A DNA stretch of 64,000 nucleotides from Sphingobium sp. Ant17 (lineage in GTDB: Bacteria; Pseudomonadota; Alphaproteobacteria; Sphingomonadales; Sphingomonadaceae), in contig NZ_JEMV01000017.1 in assembly GCF_000588875.1 (NCBI RefSeq), forward strand, positions 20,129 through 84,128, in the 5' to 3' direction. Each line of letters opens with the position of its first letter. Position 1 is the stretch's first letter. Below, piece after piece: positions 8,738 through 17,363 of this stretch. The notes beneath the pieces were generated by a model. It did not search any database. It was not told the origin of the DNA and worked only from the letters and a program-made list of their open reading frames with translations. The translations under genes were made by a program, and so were the position numbers.

Positions 8738-9784
8738 TTACGACCGGTCCTGGCCATCGCCCTCGGCGATTTCGATAATGGTATCGCCGGTCTGAAGCGC
8801 CTGCGCGCCTGCTTCCCAAAAGCCGATCGGCCGCTCGTCGCGATAGACACGCACGCCAAGGCCGGTGGTGACGGCGGAGAGCGGCTTGCCGATTTCATCG
8901 GGCAGAACCAACCGCTCGTTCAGCCGCACGCGCCCGCCCGATGCCGCCAGATCGGCCATATAATCGGCAATATGCTTCCCGCTGGTGCTGCCCGCCATCA
9001 ACAGTCCGGCAAAGCTGACCGGGTTGATGACAGTGGTCGCGCCGGCTTGCCGCGCGGGCAATTCATTATCTTCGTTGCGCACCACGATGCTGATCGGAAT
9101 GCGCGGGGCCAGATGCCGCGCGGTCAGCGTGATGAGGATCGAGGTATCGTCGCGCCCGGCCGACACGATCATGCTGCGCGCCCGGTGGATCGCCACATCC
9201 TTCAACACGCTGTCGCGGGTCGAATCGCCGCACAACACATTGCAGCCTTTCGACTCGGCCAGTTCCAGCGCCTTGTCGCTGCCATCGATCACCACGATCT
9301 CGCGCGGGTTGGTGCCGCGCGCCAGCAATTCGCGCACCGCTTCCTGGCCACTGGTGCCAAAACCGGTAACGACGATATGATTGTGCAGATCGGCCTGAAT
9401 ACGTGCCATGCGCCACCTGTAGAGGATATTGCGGAGGAAGAGATTATAGGCCGTGCCCAGAAAGATGAGCCAGACGAACAGTCGGATCGGTGTAACGAAC
9501 AAGGCTTCGAACAGCCGCGCTTCGGGCGTGACCGGGACGATGTCGCCATAGCCCACGGTCGTCACGGTGACAGTCGTGAAATACAGCACGTCGATGAAGC
9601 TGATATGATCGTCGAGATTGTCCTTCAACCCATCGCGGCCGATCCAGTGCAGCCCCAGCACCAGCGTGATGAGCCCGAACACCAGCCCGACGCGCCAGGT
9701 GATGTCGACCCACATCGGCATCGACGAACGCCGACGCAGGAACCCCTCGGTGCTGGGGGAGGTGGCGCGTGGCTTGACGTTCAT
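8738..9784 (-). CDS. potassium channel with RCK (TrkA-N/TrkA-C) domains
   Basis: 348 residues. Two membrane helices surround a pore loop with the K+ selectivity filter TVGYG at residues 76-80. After the second helix comes a cytosolic RCK domain starting IVVTGFGTSGQEAV (Rossmann GxGxxG) and a TrkA-C type module in the last 90 residues. The layout is that of two-helix MthK/Kch-like channels gated by ligand binding to the RCK ring. The start overlaps the nlpD-like stop by 4 bases (ATGA), so both are read from one message. The gating ligand is unknown. Confidence 0.9.
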   Translation of the reverse strand: MNVKPRATSPSTEGFLRRRSSMPMWVDITWRVGLVFGLITLVLGLHWIGRDGLKDNLDDHISFIDVLYFTTVTVTTVGYGDIVPVTPEARLFEALFVTPIRLFVWLIFLGTAYNLFLRNILYRWRMARIQADLHNHIVVTGFGTSGQEAVRELLARGTNPREIVVIDGSDKALELAESKGCNVLCGDSTRDSVLKDVAIHRARSMIVSAGRDDTSILITLTARHLAPRIPISIVVRNEDNELPARQAGATTVINPVSFAGLLMAGSTSGKHIADYMADLAASGGRVRLNERLVLPDEIGKPLSAVTTGLGVRVYRDERPIGFWEAGAQALQTGDTIIEIAEGDGQDRS

Positions 9785-10824
9785 AGCGGCGGCAACTGGG
9801 TGACGGGGTTGACCGGCACCCGGTCCTTGCGCAGTTCGAAATGCAGCTTGGGCTGGCTGGCATAGCCGGTGTCGCCGGTCAGGCCGATGACCTGGCCCCG
9901 CGTCACCTTCTGCCCGCGCACCACATCGACGCGGCTGGCATGGCCATAGGCACTGACCCAGCTGCTGCCATGGTTGATCAGCACCAGCCCGCCGAACACC
10001 GCCACCTTGTCCCCGGCATAGGCGATCACGCCATCGGCGCTCGCCTTGATCGGGGTGCCTTCGGACACGCCGATGTCGATGCCATTATTCTTGGCGCCAC
10101 TGGCACCAGGGCCGAAGCGCGAGACGATGCTGCCCTTGACCGGCCAGGCGAAATTGCCGGTCAGGCGGCTCGGCTGGGCGATCGGCACATTGCTCGGCAG
10201 CGGCCGGGGCGCGGCGGACGCCACCGCCACCGGCGCATTCTCCGCCGCCGCAGGCTGGCCGCCGGTCAGCACATCATCGATGTCGATGCGAAAGGCGGCG
10301 GCGCGCTGTTCCAGGTCGGGCGCGCGCACCGGCGTATTGCCGGGCAGCAGCAGACGGCGTCCGCGCCGCAGCGTATAGGGTTCCTCCAGCCGGTTCACCG
10401 TCACGATCTCACTCCAGGGCACGCCATAGGCGGCGGCGATCGCGATCCCGGTCTCGCCCTCGGCCACCTGATGATAGCGGCCGCCGGGGATGGACAAGGC
10501 TTGCCCGGCGCGCAGCAGGAAGGGTGGGGCAAGGCCATTGGCCAGCGCGATCATGTCCGATCCTACGCCGGTGCGGTTGCCGATGCCCAGCAGCGTATCG
10601 CCCGGCTGCACGACATAGCGCGATGCCGCGACCGTCTGCGCATCGGCCACCACTTGCTGCGCGGTCCATACCGGTTCCTGTTCGACCAATTCCACGGTCG
10701 ACGCATCGGCGTCCAAACGCGGCGGCGGCGTGTCGCCGCGCGTGCGGGCGCTCTCGGTCGGGATGCACCCGCTGAGCAGCAGCGTGCCAAGAACAAGGCC
10801 AAGCGGGAGGTGCGGACGCAACAT
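9781..10824 (-). CDS. nlpD: NlpD-like lipoprotein with LysM and degenerate M23 domain
   Basis: 347 residues from ATG 10824. The signal ends in a lipobox (LLSGC), so it is an outer-membrane or envelope lipoprotein. Two LysM motifs follow (YVVQPGDTLLGIGNRTGV and YHQVAEGETGIAIAAAYGV), then a C-terminal M23 fold. The zinc ligands are lost: canonical HxGxD reads NNGIDI and the HxH reads KLHFEL, just as in E. coli NlpD, which activates amidase AmiC instead of cutting cell wall. The order surE then nlpD also recalls the enterobacterial surE-pcm-nlpD cluster, though pcm is absent. A role as amidase activator is inferred. Confidence 0.85.
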   Translation of the reverse strand: MLRPHLPLGLVLGTLLLSGCIPTESARTRGDTPPPRLDADASTVELVEQEPVWTAQQVVADAQTVAASRYVVQPGDTLLGIGNRTGVGSDMIALANGLAPPFLLRAGQALSIPGGRYHQVAEGETGIAIAAAYGVPWSEIVTVNRLEEPYTLRRGRRLLLPGNTPVRAPDLEQRAAAFRIDIDDVLTGGQPAAAENAPVAVASAAPRPLPSNVPIAQPSRLTGNFAWPVKGSIVSRFGPGASGAKNNGIDIGVSEGTPIKASADGVIAYAGDKVAVFGGLVLINHGSSWVSAYGHASRVDVVRGQKVTRGQVIGLTGDTGYASQPKLHFELRKDRVPVNPVTQLPPL

Positions 10825-10871
10825 CAGCGCCTGTCTATCGCATTGCCGCCGACTTGCCACCCCCTGTCTGG

Positions 10872-11626
10872 TCAGGCGGGGAACGCTGCTGCCGTTACCG
10901 CCATGGCGCTGTCCTGCGTCAGGTCATAGTGCAACGGCGTGACCGTGATATAGCCCTCCGCTATCGCCGCCAGGTCGCTGCCTTCGGGCACCGCATCGCT
11001 GCTGCCCAGCGAGAACCAGTAGTAGCGATAGCCGCGCGGGTCGGTGCCCTCGACGATCTTGGTGCGATCGACATCATGAAAGCCCTGCCGCACCACGCGA
11101 ATGCCCTTGACCGCGTCGGGGTCAAATTGACGTTGAACAACATGCGCGGCGTCACGGGCAGCGCGATCAGCGGGCGCAGCACCTTCTCGCCCCAGGCTTC
11201 CGCCGCGGCGAAGGGCACATCGTCGCCCATCCCCGATCGGGCATAGACCTGGCTCAGCGCGATGGACCTTATGCCCGAAATCGTCCCCTCCATCGCGGCG
11301 GCGACCGTGCCCGAATAGGTCACGTCCTCGGCCAGATTGGCCCCGCGATTGACGCCCGACAGGATCAGGTCCGGCTTGGCGTCCTTCATCAGATGCCCCA
11401 CCGCCATCATCACCGCATCGGTCGGGGTGCCGGTGACGCTATAATGCTGTTCGCCATGTTTGCGGATGCGCAGCGGCCGGGTCAGCGTCAGGCTATGCCC
11501 CGCACCCGACTGCTCCTCGCTCGGCGCGACGATCCAGATATCGTCGGACAATGTCCGCGCGATCGCCTCCAACACCTTGAGGCCCGGGGCATGCACGCCA
11601 TCATCATTGGTCAACAGGATACGCAT
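10872..11626 (-). CDS. surE: 5'/3'-nucleotidase SurE, frameshifted near 11125
   Basis: Corrected length is 251 residues. SurE dephosphorylates nucleoside monophosphates using a divalent metal. LLTNDDGVHAPG at the N-terminus carries the metal aspartates (D8, D9), with PSEEQSGAGHSLT and SGVNRGANLAEDVTYSGTVAAA completing the site. The frame breaks just after MLFNVN; the family continuation DPDAVKGIRVVRQGFHDVDR is in the next frame down to 10872. One additional T in the AATTTG run restores it. ATG 11626 has GGAG upstream; the in-frame TTG at 11632 is less likely. It lies between serS and nlpD on the same strand. Confidence 0.92.
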
Positions 11627-11635
11627 AGCCAAAAA

Positions 11636-11716
11636 ACTCCGTTCGCCCTGAGCCTGTCGAAGGGCATTCCTTCTTGAAGAAAAGAACGGGGCTTCGACAG
11701 GTTCAGCCCGAACGGA
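11636..11716. repeat. inverted repeat, CTTCGACAGG family
   Basis: Two inverted arms, GTTCGCCCTGAGCCTGTCGA at 11640 and a complementary arm around 11684-11712 (CTTCGACAGGTTCAGCCCGA), separated by about 25 bases. They can form a stable stem in the serS-surE gap. A further half copy is seen at about 26583. This class of element is widely dispersed in sphingomonads; a role in transcription attenuation or mRNA stability is only inference. Confidence 0.75.
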
Positions 11717-11719
11717 ATC

Positions 11720-12997
11720 TTATTTCGGGGTAAGCACCGTCACCCCACCCATATATGGCAACAGCACCTCCGGCACGATCACGCTGCCATCGGCCTGCTG
11801 ATAATTTTCCAGCACCGCCACCAGCGTCCGCCCGACCGCCAGTCCCGATCCGTTCAGCGTATGCAGGAAGCGCGTCTGCTTCTCGCCTTCGGGCTTGTAG
11901 CGCGCGTTCATCCGCCGCGCCTGAAAGTCGCCGCAGTTGGAGACGGAGCTGATCTCGCGATAGGTCGCCTGGCTCGGCAGCCAGACTTCCAGATCCCATG
12001 TCTTGCGCGCGCCAAAGCCCATGTCGCCGGTGCAGAGCAGCATCTTGCGATAGGGCAGGGCAAGCGCCTGGAGGATGCCCTCCGCCGCCGCGCACATGCG
12101 GTCATGCTCGGCCTCGGACTCTTCGGGCGCACAGATGGTGACCAGTTCGACCTTCTCGAACTGATGCTGGCGAATGAACCCGCGCGTATCGCGCCCGGCC
12201 GACCCGGCTTCGGACCGGAAACAGGGGGTCAGCGCGGTCAGCCGCACCGGCAGCTCGGCCAGCGGCACGATCTGGTCGGCCACCAGATTGGTGAGCGACA
12301 CTTCGGCGGTGGGGATCAGCCAGCGGCCATCCGTCGTGCGGAACAGGTCTTCGGCAAATTTCGGCAATTGCCCGGTGCCGAACAGCGCCTCGTCGCGCAC
12401 CAGCAATGGCGGGTTGGTTTCTTCATAGCCGTTCACGCCGGTCTGCGTGTCCAGCATAAACTGCGCCAACGCCCGATGCAGCCGCGCCATCTGGCCCCGC
12501 AACGCGGTAAAGCGCGCGCCCGACAGCTTCGCGCCGCCCTCAAAATCCAGCCCCAGCGCCGGGCCGAAATCGGCATGGTCCTGCGGCGCGAACTCGAACG
12601 CGCGCGGCGTGCCCCAGCGGCTCACCTCGACATTGGCCGCCTCGTCCGCGCCCTCGGGCACATCATCGGCAGGCAGGTTGGGGATCGCCGCCAGCATCGC
12701 CGTCAGCGCGTCGCCCAACTCGCGCTCCTGCGCTTCCAGCGCAGGCGTACCGTCCTTGAGCGCCGCCACTTCGGCTTTCAGCGCCTCGGCTTTGTCCTTG
12801 TCGCCAGCCGCCATCGCCTGGCCGATCAGCTTGCTCGCCTCGTTGCGGTGGGCCTGACCGACCTGCAACTGGGTCTTGATTGCCCGGCTCTGCTCGTCCA
12901 GCGCCAATATATCGGCGGACAGGGGCGCCAGCCCGCGCCGGGCCAGGCCAGCGTCGAAAGCAGCGGGATTTTCGCGGATGAAACGGATGTCGTGCAT
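11720..12997 (-). CDS. serS: seryl-tRNA synthetase
   Basis: 425 residues, the normal length for this class II enzyme. The N-terminal 100 residues form the tRNA-binding coiled coil ([28 protein letters not shown]). Motif 2 is [26 protein letters not shown] and motif 3 is [18 protein letters not shown]. It charges tRNA-Ser with serine in the cytosol. It heads a minus-strand series serS-surE-nlpD-channel-rimO; a palindromic repeat lies between serS and surE, so cotranscription through it is uncertain. Confidence 0.97.
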   Translation of the reverse strand: MHDIRFIRENPAAFDAGLARRGLAPLSADILALDEQSRAIKTQLQVGQAHRNEASKLIGQAMAAGDKDKAEALKAEVAALKDGTPALEAQERELGDALTAMLAAIPNLPADDVPEGADEAANVEVSRWGTPRAFEFAPQDHADFGPALGLDFEGGAKLSGARFTALRGQMARLHRALAQFMLDTQTGVNGYEETNPPLLVRDEALFGTGQLPKFAEDLFRTTDGRWLIPTAEVSLTNLVADQIVPLAELPVRLTALTPCFRSEAGSAGRDTRGFIRQHQFEKVELVTICAPEESEAEHDRMCAAAEGILQALALPYRKMLLCTGDMGFGARKTWDLEVWLPSQATYREISSVSNCGDFQARRMNARYKPEGEKQTRFLHTLNGSGLAVGRTLVAVLENYQQADGSVIVPEVLLPYMGGVTVLTPK

Positions 12998-13092
12998 GGG
13001 CCAGCCCTATGCCGCCCTGCGACCAGCCACGCAACCCTGTGCGCCGTCATCCGTTAGGCACATATCCCTTAAAAAGAGAGAAGGAAGAGGCG

Positions 13093-13533
13093 ATGCAAAT
13101 AGACCATGATGCGCTCGTGCTGGTAGCCGACGGCCGCAAGATGTTGTTTTTCCGAAACAAGGGCGACGCCGCGATCTTGAACCTTGAAACCGAGCAGGTC
13201 GAAAAGCAGGATAATCCGGCGGACCGCGATCAGGGGACGGACACGCCCGGCCGCGCTTTCAATTCGGTCGGTGGCCATCGCAGCGCCATGTCGGAAACCA
13301 ATTTCCACGATCTGGAGGAAGACCGGTTCGCCGCACAGGTCGCCGACATCCTCAAGCATCGCGCCTTTGCCAACGATTTTGAAAAGCTGATCATCGTTGC
13401 GCCCCCCGGCACGCTGGGCGAAATGCGCAAACATTATCACAAGGAAGTGCAGGACCGTCTGGCCGGCGAAATCGCCAAGGATCTGGTCAACCACCCGATC
13501 GCCGACATCGAAAAGATCATCGCGGACAATTGA
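13093..13533 (+). CDS. host attachment family protein (PF10116-like)
   Basis: 146 residues from ATG 13093, with a GAAGAGG ribosome-binding stretch. The sequence matches the family named protein required for attachment to host cells: an N-terminal LVLVADGRKMLFFRN, a middle DRDQGTDTPGRAFNSVGGHRSA and a C-terminal LIIVAPPGTLGEMRKHYH. The fold is related to archaeal release-factor-like (baeRF) domains. The name comes from an Agrobacterium phenotype; the biochemical role is unknown. No signal peptide is present, so the protein is cytosolic. A strong terminator hairpin follows. Confidence 0.8.
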   Translation: MQIDHDALVLVADGRKMLFFRNKGDAAILNLETEQVEKQDNPADRDQGTDTPGRAFNSVGGHRSAMSETNFHDLEEDRFAAQVADILKHRAFANDFEKLIIVAPPGTLGEMRKHYHKEVQDRLAGEIAKDLVNHPIADIEKIIADN

Positions 13534-13557
13534 TCCGACGCTGATCCGACCCCAACG

Positions 13558-13595
13558 AAAAAGGGCGGCTCCCGATATCGGAAGCCGCCCTTTTT
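13558..13595. terminator. bidirectional rho-independent terminator
   Basis: AAAAAGGGCGGCT pairs with AGCCGCCCTTTTT across a short loop containing CGATATCG. A-tract and T-tract on the two sides allow it to work in both directions, between the plus-strand gene ending at 13533 and the minus-strand gene ending at 13616. Confidence 0.9.
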
Positions 13596-13615
13596 GATAT
13601 ATTGAAAAGCCTCGC

Positions 13616-14662
13616 TCAGGCCGCCTTTTGCGCCTTGCGATCGGCAAAGCGGCGACGCGCGACCAGCGCCACGGCGGCCGCACCGAATAGCAGGACCATC
13701 GGCGGCGCGGGCACATCGGTGCCGCCCGTGCTGCTCGAACCGCCGCTCGATGACGAACTGCTCGACGACGCGCTGCTGGACGATGTCGAGGAGGACGAAC
13801 TGCCGGTGCTGCCGAAGCTGGACGACCCACCCGAGGACGAAGAGCTGCCCGACGAGGAGCTGCTCGAAGAGCCGCTGCTGCCGCCGGTCGAACTGGGATC
13901 ACCCGGCTTGTCGGGCTTGCCGCCGCTCGAACTGGACGAGGAACTGGAGGACGAGGAAGAGGATGAGCTGGAACTGGACGAGGACGAGCTGCTGCTGACG
14001 CCCGACGAGGTCGAGACATTCCCGCTGGATGTCGAGACATTGCCGCTCGACGTGGACACGTTGCCGCTGGATGTCGACACGCCGCCGGTCGACGTCGATA
14101 CGCCACCCGTCGAGGTCGATACCCCACCCGTCGAGGTCGACACACCACCGGTGGAGGTCGAGGTGGATACCCCGCCTGTGGACGTCGACACGCCGCCAGT
14201 GGTCGAACTGGTCGAACTGCTGATGCCGCCGGTCGAACTGCTGGTCGAGGAGATCACGACCGATCCCCCGCCGCTGCCGCCGCCACCACCGCCGAAAAAG
14301 CCGCCAACGAACCCGCCGCCGCCAAATCCGCCGCTGCCGCCCATCACGACCGGCACGGCGCCGCCGCCGCCCGACATCATCGGCATTTGCGCCGGTGCCA
14401 TCGGAATGGGGGCGGGCAGGGGAATGGGGGCCTGCTGGCTGGTAACGGTCACCGTCTGGGGCGCGCACGTCATGGCGGTCTTCACCACCTTGCGCTTCAC
14501 CGTCCGCACGGCGTAGCGTTTCTTGGGCGCGGCCTTGGTGCTCTTGGAGCTATGCACCACTGCGGGACGTGCGCTCTCGGCCACATGGACGGCACCGCCG
14601 CCAATGATCGCGCCGCCGCACGTGCAGGCGCATAATTTAGCCAATGCCATCCGTACCGACAT
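13616..14662 (-). CDS. Ser/Gly-repeat secreted protein with PEP-CTERM-like tail
   Basis: 348 residues. The N-terminus (about 1-28) is hydrophobic and signal-like. A glycine-rich block follows (about 95-130), then six or so heptads of GGVSTST, three of SGNVSTS, a run of more than 25 consecutive serines, and more Ser/Gly sequence. The C-terminus is VPAPP, a hydrophobic helix and RRRFADRK, which has the three parts of a PEP-CTERM sorting signal in a variant form. This implies export and processing by an exosortase/rhombosortase-like system, probably to the surface or polymer matrix. No folded domain or function is recognised. It starts at ATG 14662; an alternative is 14650. Confidence 0.75.
   Translation of the reverse strand: MSVRMALAKLCACTCGGAIIGGGAVHVAESARPAVVHSSKSTKAAPKKRYAVRTVKRKVVKTAMTCAPQTVTVTSQQAPIPLPAPIPMAPAQMPMMSGGGGAVPVVMGGSGGFGGGGFVGGFFGGGGGGSGGGSVVISSTSSSTGGISSSTSSTTGGVSTSTGGVSTSTSTGGVSTSTGGVSTSTGGVSTSTGGVSTSSGNVSTSSGNVSTSSGNVSTSSGVSSSSSSSSSSSSSSSSSSSSSSSSGGKPDKPGDPSSTGGSSGSSSSSSSGSSSSSGGSSSFGSTGSSSSSTSSSSASSSSSSSSGGSSSTGGTDVPAPPMVLLFGAAAVALVARRRFADRKAQKAA
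14000..14210. repeat. short tandem coding repeat (21-base type units)
   Basis: Within the PEP-CTERM-like gene, units such as GTCGACGTCGATACGCCACC recur with small changes and encode GGVSTST or SGNVSTS on the minus strand. Synonymous changes between units show the repeats are not very recent, but tandem DNA of this type often varies in copy number between strains. Confidence 0.75.
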
Positions 14663-15069
14663 AGGTTCAATCTTCTTTTATGTTACCTTGCCCACCTGTG
14701 ACCGGCAAATCCAGAAAACAGGCTGGCGGGTATTCCCTATCTGCAACAACGCAAAATAAAGCGTTAACTGCAACGCCGTTAACCCTCAATAGCAGTTGCG
14801 GGAAGGGCGGTAATTCATTCTTTTGCGAAGCGATATGGTTAACGTCCCACTATGGAACGGCGGCTGGCGGCTAAGTAAAGACGGGGCGCTGCCCGCAAAC
14901 CGCCCGCCAGGGTGCTGCCGCCCCTCCGCAAGAAATCCGCCCGATCGCGCGCAAGTCGCCAGAATGGCCGCTTGTGTCGCTGCCAGCCGATGGCTATGAG
15001 CGCCATCAATGCAGTGTAAAGGGCGACCGGTGGGTTCAAACGCCGGGGCCACGCGAGTCGGAGAGCCAC
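14663..15069. other. 407-base intergenic region between divergent genes
   Basis: No gene is supported here. It carries the divergent upstream regions of the PEP-CTERM-like gene (minus) and dksA (plus). The part at 14740-14860 is noticeably more AT-rich and contains repeated GTTAAC-type words (GCGTTAACTGC, CCGTTAACCC, GGTTAACGTC), possibly regulatory. Small ORFs in it lack ribosome-binding sites and family resemblance. Confidence 0.5.
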
Positions 15070-15534
15070 ATGGCATCGGTCCTAAATTCCGATAAAGACG
15101 GTGAAAAACCGCCCAAATCGAATGTAACGCTTCCCGCCGACTATCGTCCTTCCCCCGACGAAGAGTTTATGAATCCGGTGCAGGTGGAATATTTCCGCCA
15201 GCGGCTGTGGTCGTGGAAGAAGCAGATTTTAACCGAGTCCGAAGGCACGCTCGCGGTTCTTCAGAACGAACCGCTGCGCGAACCGGACCTCAACGATCGC
15301 GCATCGAGCGAGACCGACTGGTCGATCGAATTGCGCACCCGCGACCGCCAGCGCAAGCTGATTTCCAAGATTGACGCGGCGCTGCGCCGCATCGATGATG
15401 GCGAATATGGCTATTGCGAAGTGACCGGCGAACCGATTTCGCTCGGGCGTCTGGAAGCGCGGCCGATCGCGACGATGACGGTCGAAGCGCAGGAACGGCA
15501 TGAGCGCCAGGAAAAGATTTCGCGTGATGATTAA
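15070..15534 (+). CDS. dksA: RNA polymerase-binding factor DksA
   Basis: 154 residues from ATG 15070, with GGAG upstream. DksA enters the RNA polymerase secondary channel and, with ppGpp, redirects transcription in starvation. The coiled coil runs about 45-110, with the two tip aspartates D73 and D76 in EPDLNDRASSE. The globular part keeps RLEARPIAT but only one of the usual four zinc cysteines, C116 in YGYCEVTGE. This cysteine-poor form is common in alphaproteobacteria. A PilZ gene follows 63 bases downstream. Confidence 0.93.
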   Translation: MASVLNSDKDGEKPPKSNVTLPADYRPSPDEEFMNPVQVEYFRQRLWSWKKQILTESEGTLAVLQNEPLREPDLNDRASSETDWSIELRTRDRQRKLISKIDAALRRIDDGEYGYCEVTGEPISLGRLEARPIATMTVEAQERHERQEKISRDD

Positions 15535-15597
15535 CGGTTTTTCCATTCCTCGCGCCTAGTCTTTCTGCATTCTACTGACATTTTACGCGCAGGTTGG

Positions 15598-15966
15598 ATG
15601 ATGGACGACGAACGGAACATGGCTGATCGGGGACCGGCGCGCACCGCGCCGCGCGATAGCCTGTTCCTGCTCACCAGCTTCGCCACGCCCGAAGGCGCAC
15701 CGCTGGGCAAGGCCCGCGTCCGCAACCTGTCGGCCACTGGGCTGATGGCCGATTGCGAACGCGCCGTGCCCGCCGGGGCCAGGATCGAATTCGACCTGCG
15801 CGGTGTTGGCAAGGTGAGCGGCGTCGTTGCCTGGTCGCGGGGCGAAAAAATCGGCATCGCGTTCGACACACCGATCGATCCGCAACTGGCGCGCAAGCCG
15901 GTGTCGACCAGCAACCAACAGGGCTTGCCCGATTATCTTCGGACCTACCCCTCGCTCCGCCGCTGA
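15598..15966 (+). CDS. PilZ domain protein
   Basis: 122 residues. The core matches PilZ: APRDSLFLLTSF, then RVRNLSATGLMADC, VPAGARIEFDL and GVVAWSRGEKIGIAF. PilZ domains bind cyclic di-GMP through an RxxxR motif and a D/N-x-S-x-x-G motif. Here NLSATG serves as the second motif, but the first is not a clear RxxxR, so nucleotide binding is doubtful. It follows dksA in the same direction. Start could be 15598 or 15601 (ATGATG). Confidence 0.82.
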   Translation: MMDDERNMADRGPARTAPRDSLFLLTSFATPEGAPLGKARVRNLSATGLMADCERAVPAGARIEFDLRGVGKVSGVVAWSRGEKIGIAFDTPIDPQLARKPVSTSNQQGLPDYLRTYPSLRR

Positions 15967-16126
15967 AAGCGCGCGGCCGACTTTCCTATTGGTCTTAAAT
16001 CTGATGCGACAAGCCTTCGGCTCTTAAAGCACGCGGAACGACTCATCCACTTGTCGCGCCAGGACAAGGCCGGATCGACGGTCTGTGCCGCCGGATGCCG
16101 ACCTCCTCCCTGGTGCAAGATGCGGC

Positions 16127-16285
16127 TCAATGCTTGGCCGACATCTCCTCTTTCAGCCGCAATTTCTGCTTTTTGAGCGAAGCCACCAGCGTGGCGTCGG
16201 GCATGGGCCGACTTGTTTCGGCCTTGATTCGGGCATCAAGACCGGCATGCTTTGCCGAAAGAGCGGAAATATGGCTGTTCTCCAT
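16127..16285 (-). CDS. DUF465 (YdcH) family small protein
   Basis: 52 residues from ATG 16285, chosen because of an ideal AAGGAG eight bases upstream; the frame upstream to 16504 is only a shadow. The sequence SALSAKHAGLDARIKAE...LVASLKKQKLRLKEEM is the standard short two-helix DUF465/YdcH pattern, with the conserved KKxKLxLKDEI-like end. Function unknown, cytosolic. A divergent paralogue starts at 16454. Confidence 0.88.
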   Translation of the reverse strand: MENSHISALSAKHAGLDARIKAETSRPMPDATLVASLKKQKLRLKEEMSAKH

Positions 16286-16453
16286 GACATTCTCCTTACG
16301 AGGGTGATGGACGTAGAAGTAAATCATGATTCGCCCGCCTTGTCTCGCGTCGATTGGGGCTTTGCGACGGTCGCCCGAAAATTTGCGATGGCCCGTATGG
16401 CGTCCCGTCGCTATCAGTTGGCCATCTGCCATGGATGAACGTAAAGGAGCGCT

Positions 16454-16651
16454 GTGAGCCGGGAAGACATCATGCGCCGACTGGAGCTGTTGCGGGTCGA
16501 GCATCGCGATCTCGACACGGCTATCGCTGCGCTGGTCGATAGCGGCGGCGGCGACCAGATGCAGATCGCCCGGCTGAAAAAGCGCAAATTGCGGCTGCGC
16601 GACGAAATCGCTCAGTTGGAAGACGAACTGGTGCCCGACATCATCGCCTGA
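16454..16651 (+). CDS. DUF465 (YdcH) family small protein
   Basis: 65 residues from a GTG at 16454, preceded by AAAGGAGC. It contains LRVEHRDLDTAIAAL and ARLKKRKLRLRDEIAQLEDEL, the typical paired helices of DUF465. It is oriented away from a paralogue at 16127-16285; the two share the LKKxKLRLxxE signature but are diverged elsewhere. Function unknown. Confidence 0.88.
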   Translation: MSREDIMRRLELLRVEHRDLDTAIAALVDSGGGDQMQIARLKKRKLRLRDEIAQLEDELVPDIIA

Positions 16652-16761
16652 CCGACCAATTTTGGGTCATCTGCGCCAAATCGATCACAAATGGGACACT
16701 ATGCCGACCCAGGCATGATGTCGGACCTGACAAGATGGTAAATTCATGCCATTGTCCACGC

Positions 16762-17240
16762 ATGCCCAGTGCAATCTCTCTTGATCGCGGCCTGCATCGG
16801 GGTCTGGTGGACGGCCTCTATCTCGAAGCCATGCTGATGGCTGACGAGGCACGAACCTATTTCGATGGTGACGGCGTCAAGGAAGACGGGTTGGACGATC
16901 CGCTTCGCCGGGTCGCCTTCGCTTGCGAATCGCTCAAGGTCACGACGCGGCTGATGCACGTCATCGCCTGGCTGCTCAGCCAGCGCGCATGGCAGCGGGG
17001 CGAGATTGGCGATGTCGATCTGTCGGATGAGAAATATCGGCTGGGCCACGCCAGTCAGAGCGATCCCTTGCTCATCGCCGGCTTCCCCTTCGCCGCACGC
17101 GCGCTGATCGACGCCAGCCATGAACTTTATGACCGGGTGGCCCGATTGCAGGATCGGCTGGATCGGATGACCATCTCCCTCGCCATGCCGGTGGCAAACC
17201 CGCGCGCGCCTTGCAGGATCGGCTCCACACCGCCTTTTGA
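16762..17240 (+). CDS. DUF1465 (RcdA-type) protein, frameshifted near 17200
   Basis: Corrected length is about 159 residues. RSLDRGLHRGLVDGLYLEAMLMADEARTYF at the start and SQRAWQRGEI in the middle fit DUF1465, whose Caulobacter member RcdA is a ClpXP adaptor for CtrA degradation. The raw frame runs past the expected end into 17367. After MPVANP, one extra base puts ARALQDRLHTAF and a stop at 17238-17240 in frame, which resembles the family C-terminus. The break lies in a CCCGCGCGCGCC stretch. Start 16762 is chosen; 16735 is an alternative. The cell-cycle role is inferred from the family. Confidence 0.75.
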
Positions 17241-17363
17241 AGCATCGGCATCGCGCCCACCCGGCCGCTGCCCGGCGCAATTCGCAGCAAATCGCGACGA
17301 GCCCCCGATTTATCGCCGCTATGGGACTGGCGCTGATGCCCGCATCTGGTCTAGACCCGCGCG

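Noticed and set aside
9781..10200. Active M23 endopeptidase
   Set aside because: Two zinc ligand positions are replaced (N in the HxGxD position and K in HxH), matching NlpD-type inactive domains.
14000..14210. CRISPR-like repeat array
   Set aside because: The repeats are contiguous, without unique spacers, and encode a protein repeat.
13602..14516. 304-residue acidic, proline-rich frame opposite the PEP-CTERM-like gene
   Set aside because: It is the complement of the serine/glycine repeat (giving E/D/P/L runs). The sense strand has a signal, sorting tail and terminator; this frame has none.
14663..15069. tRNA or small RNA gene in the dksA upstream gap
   Set aside because: A GGTTCAAAC word resembles a T-loop, but no acceptor or anticodon stems could be paired around it.
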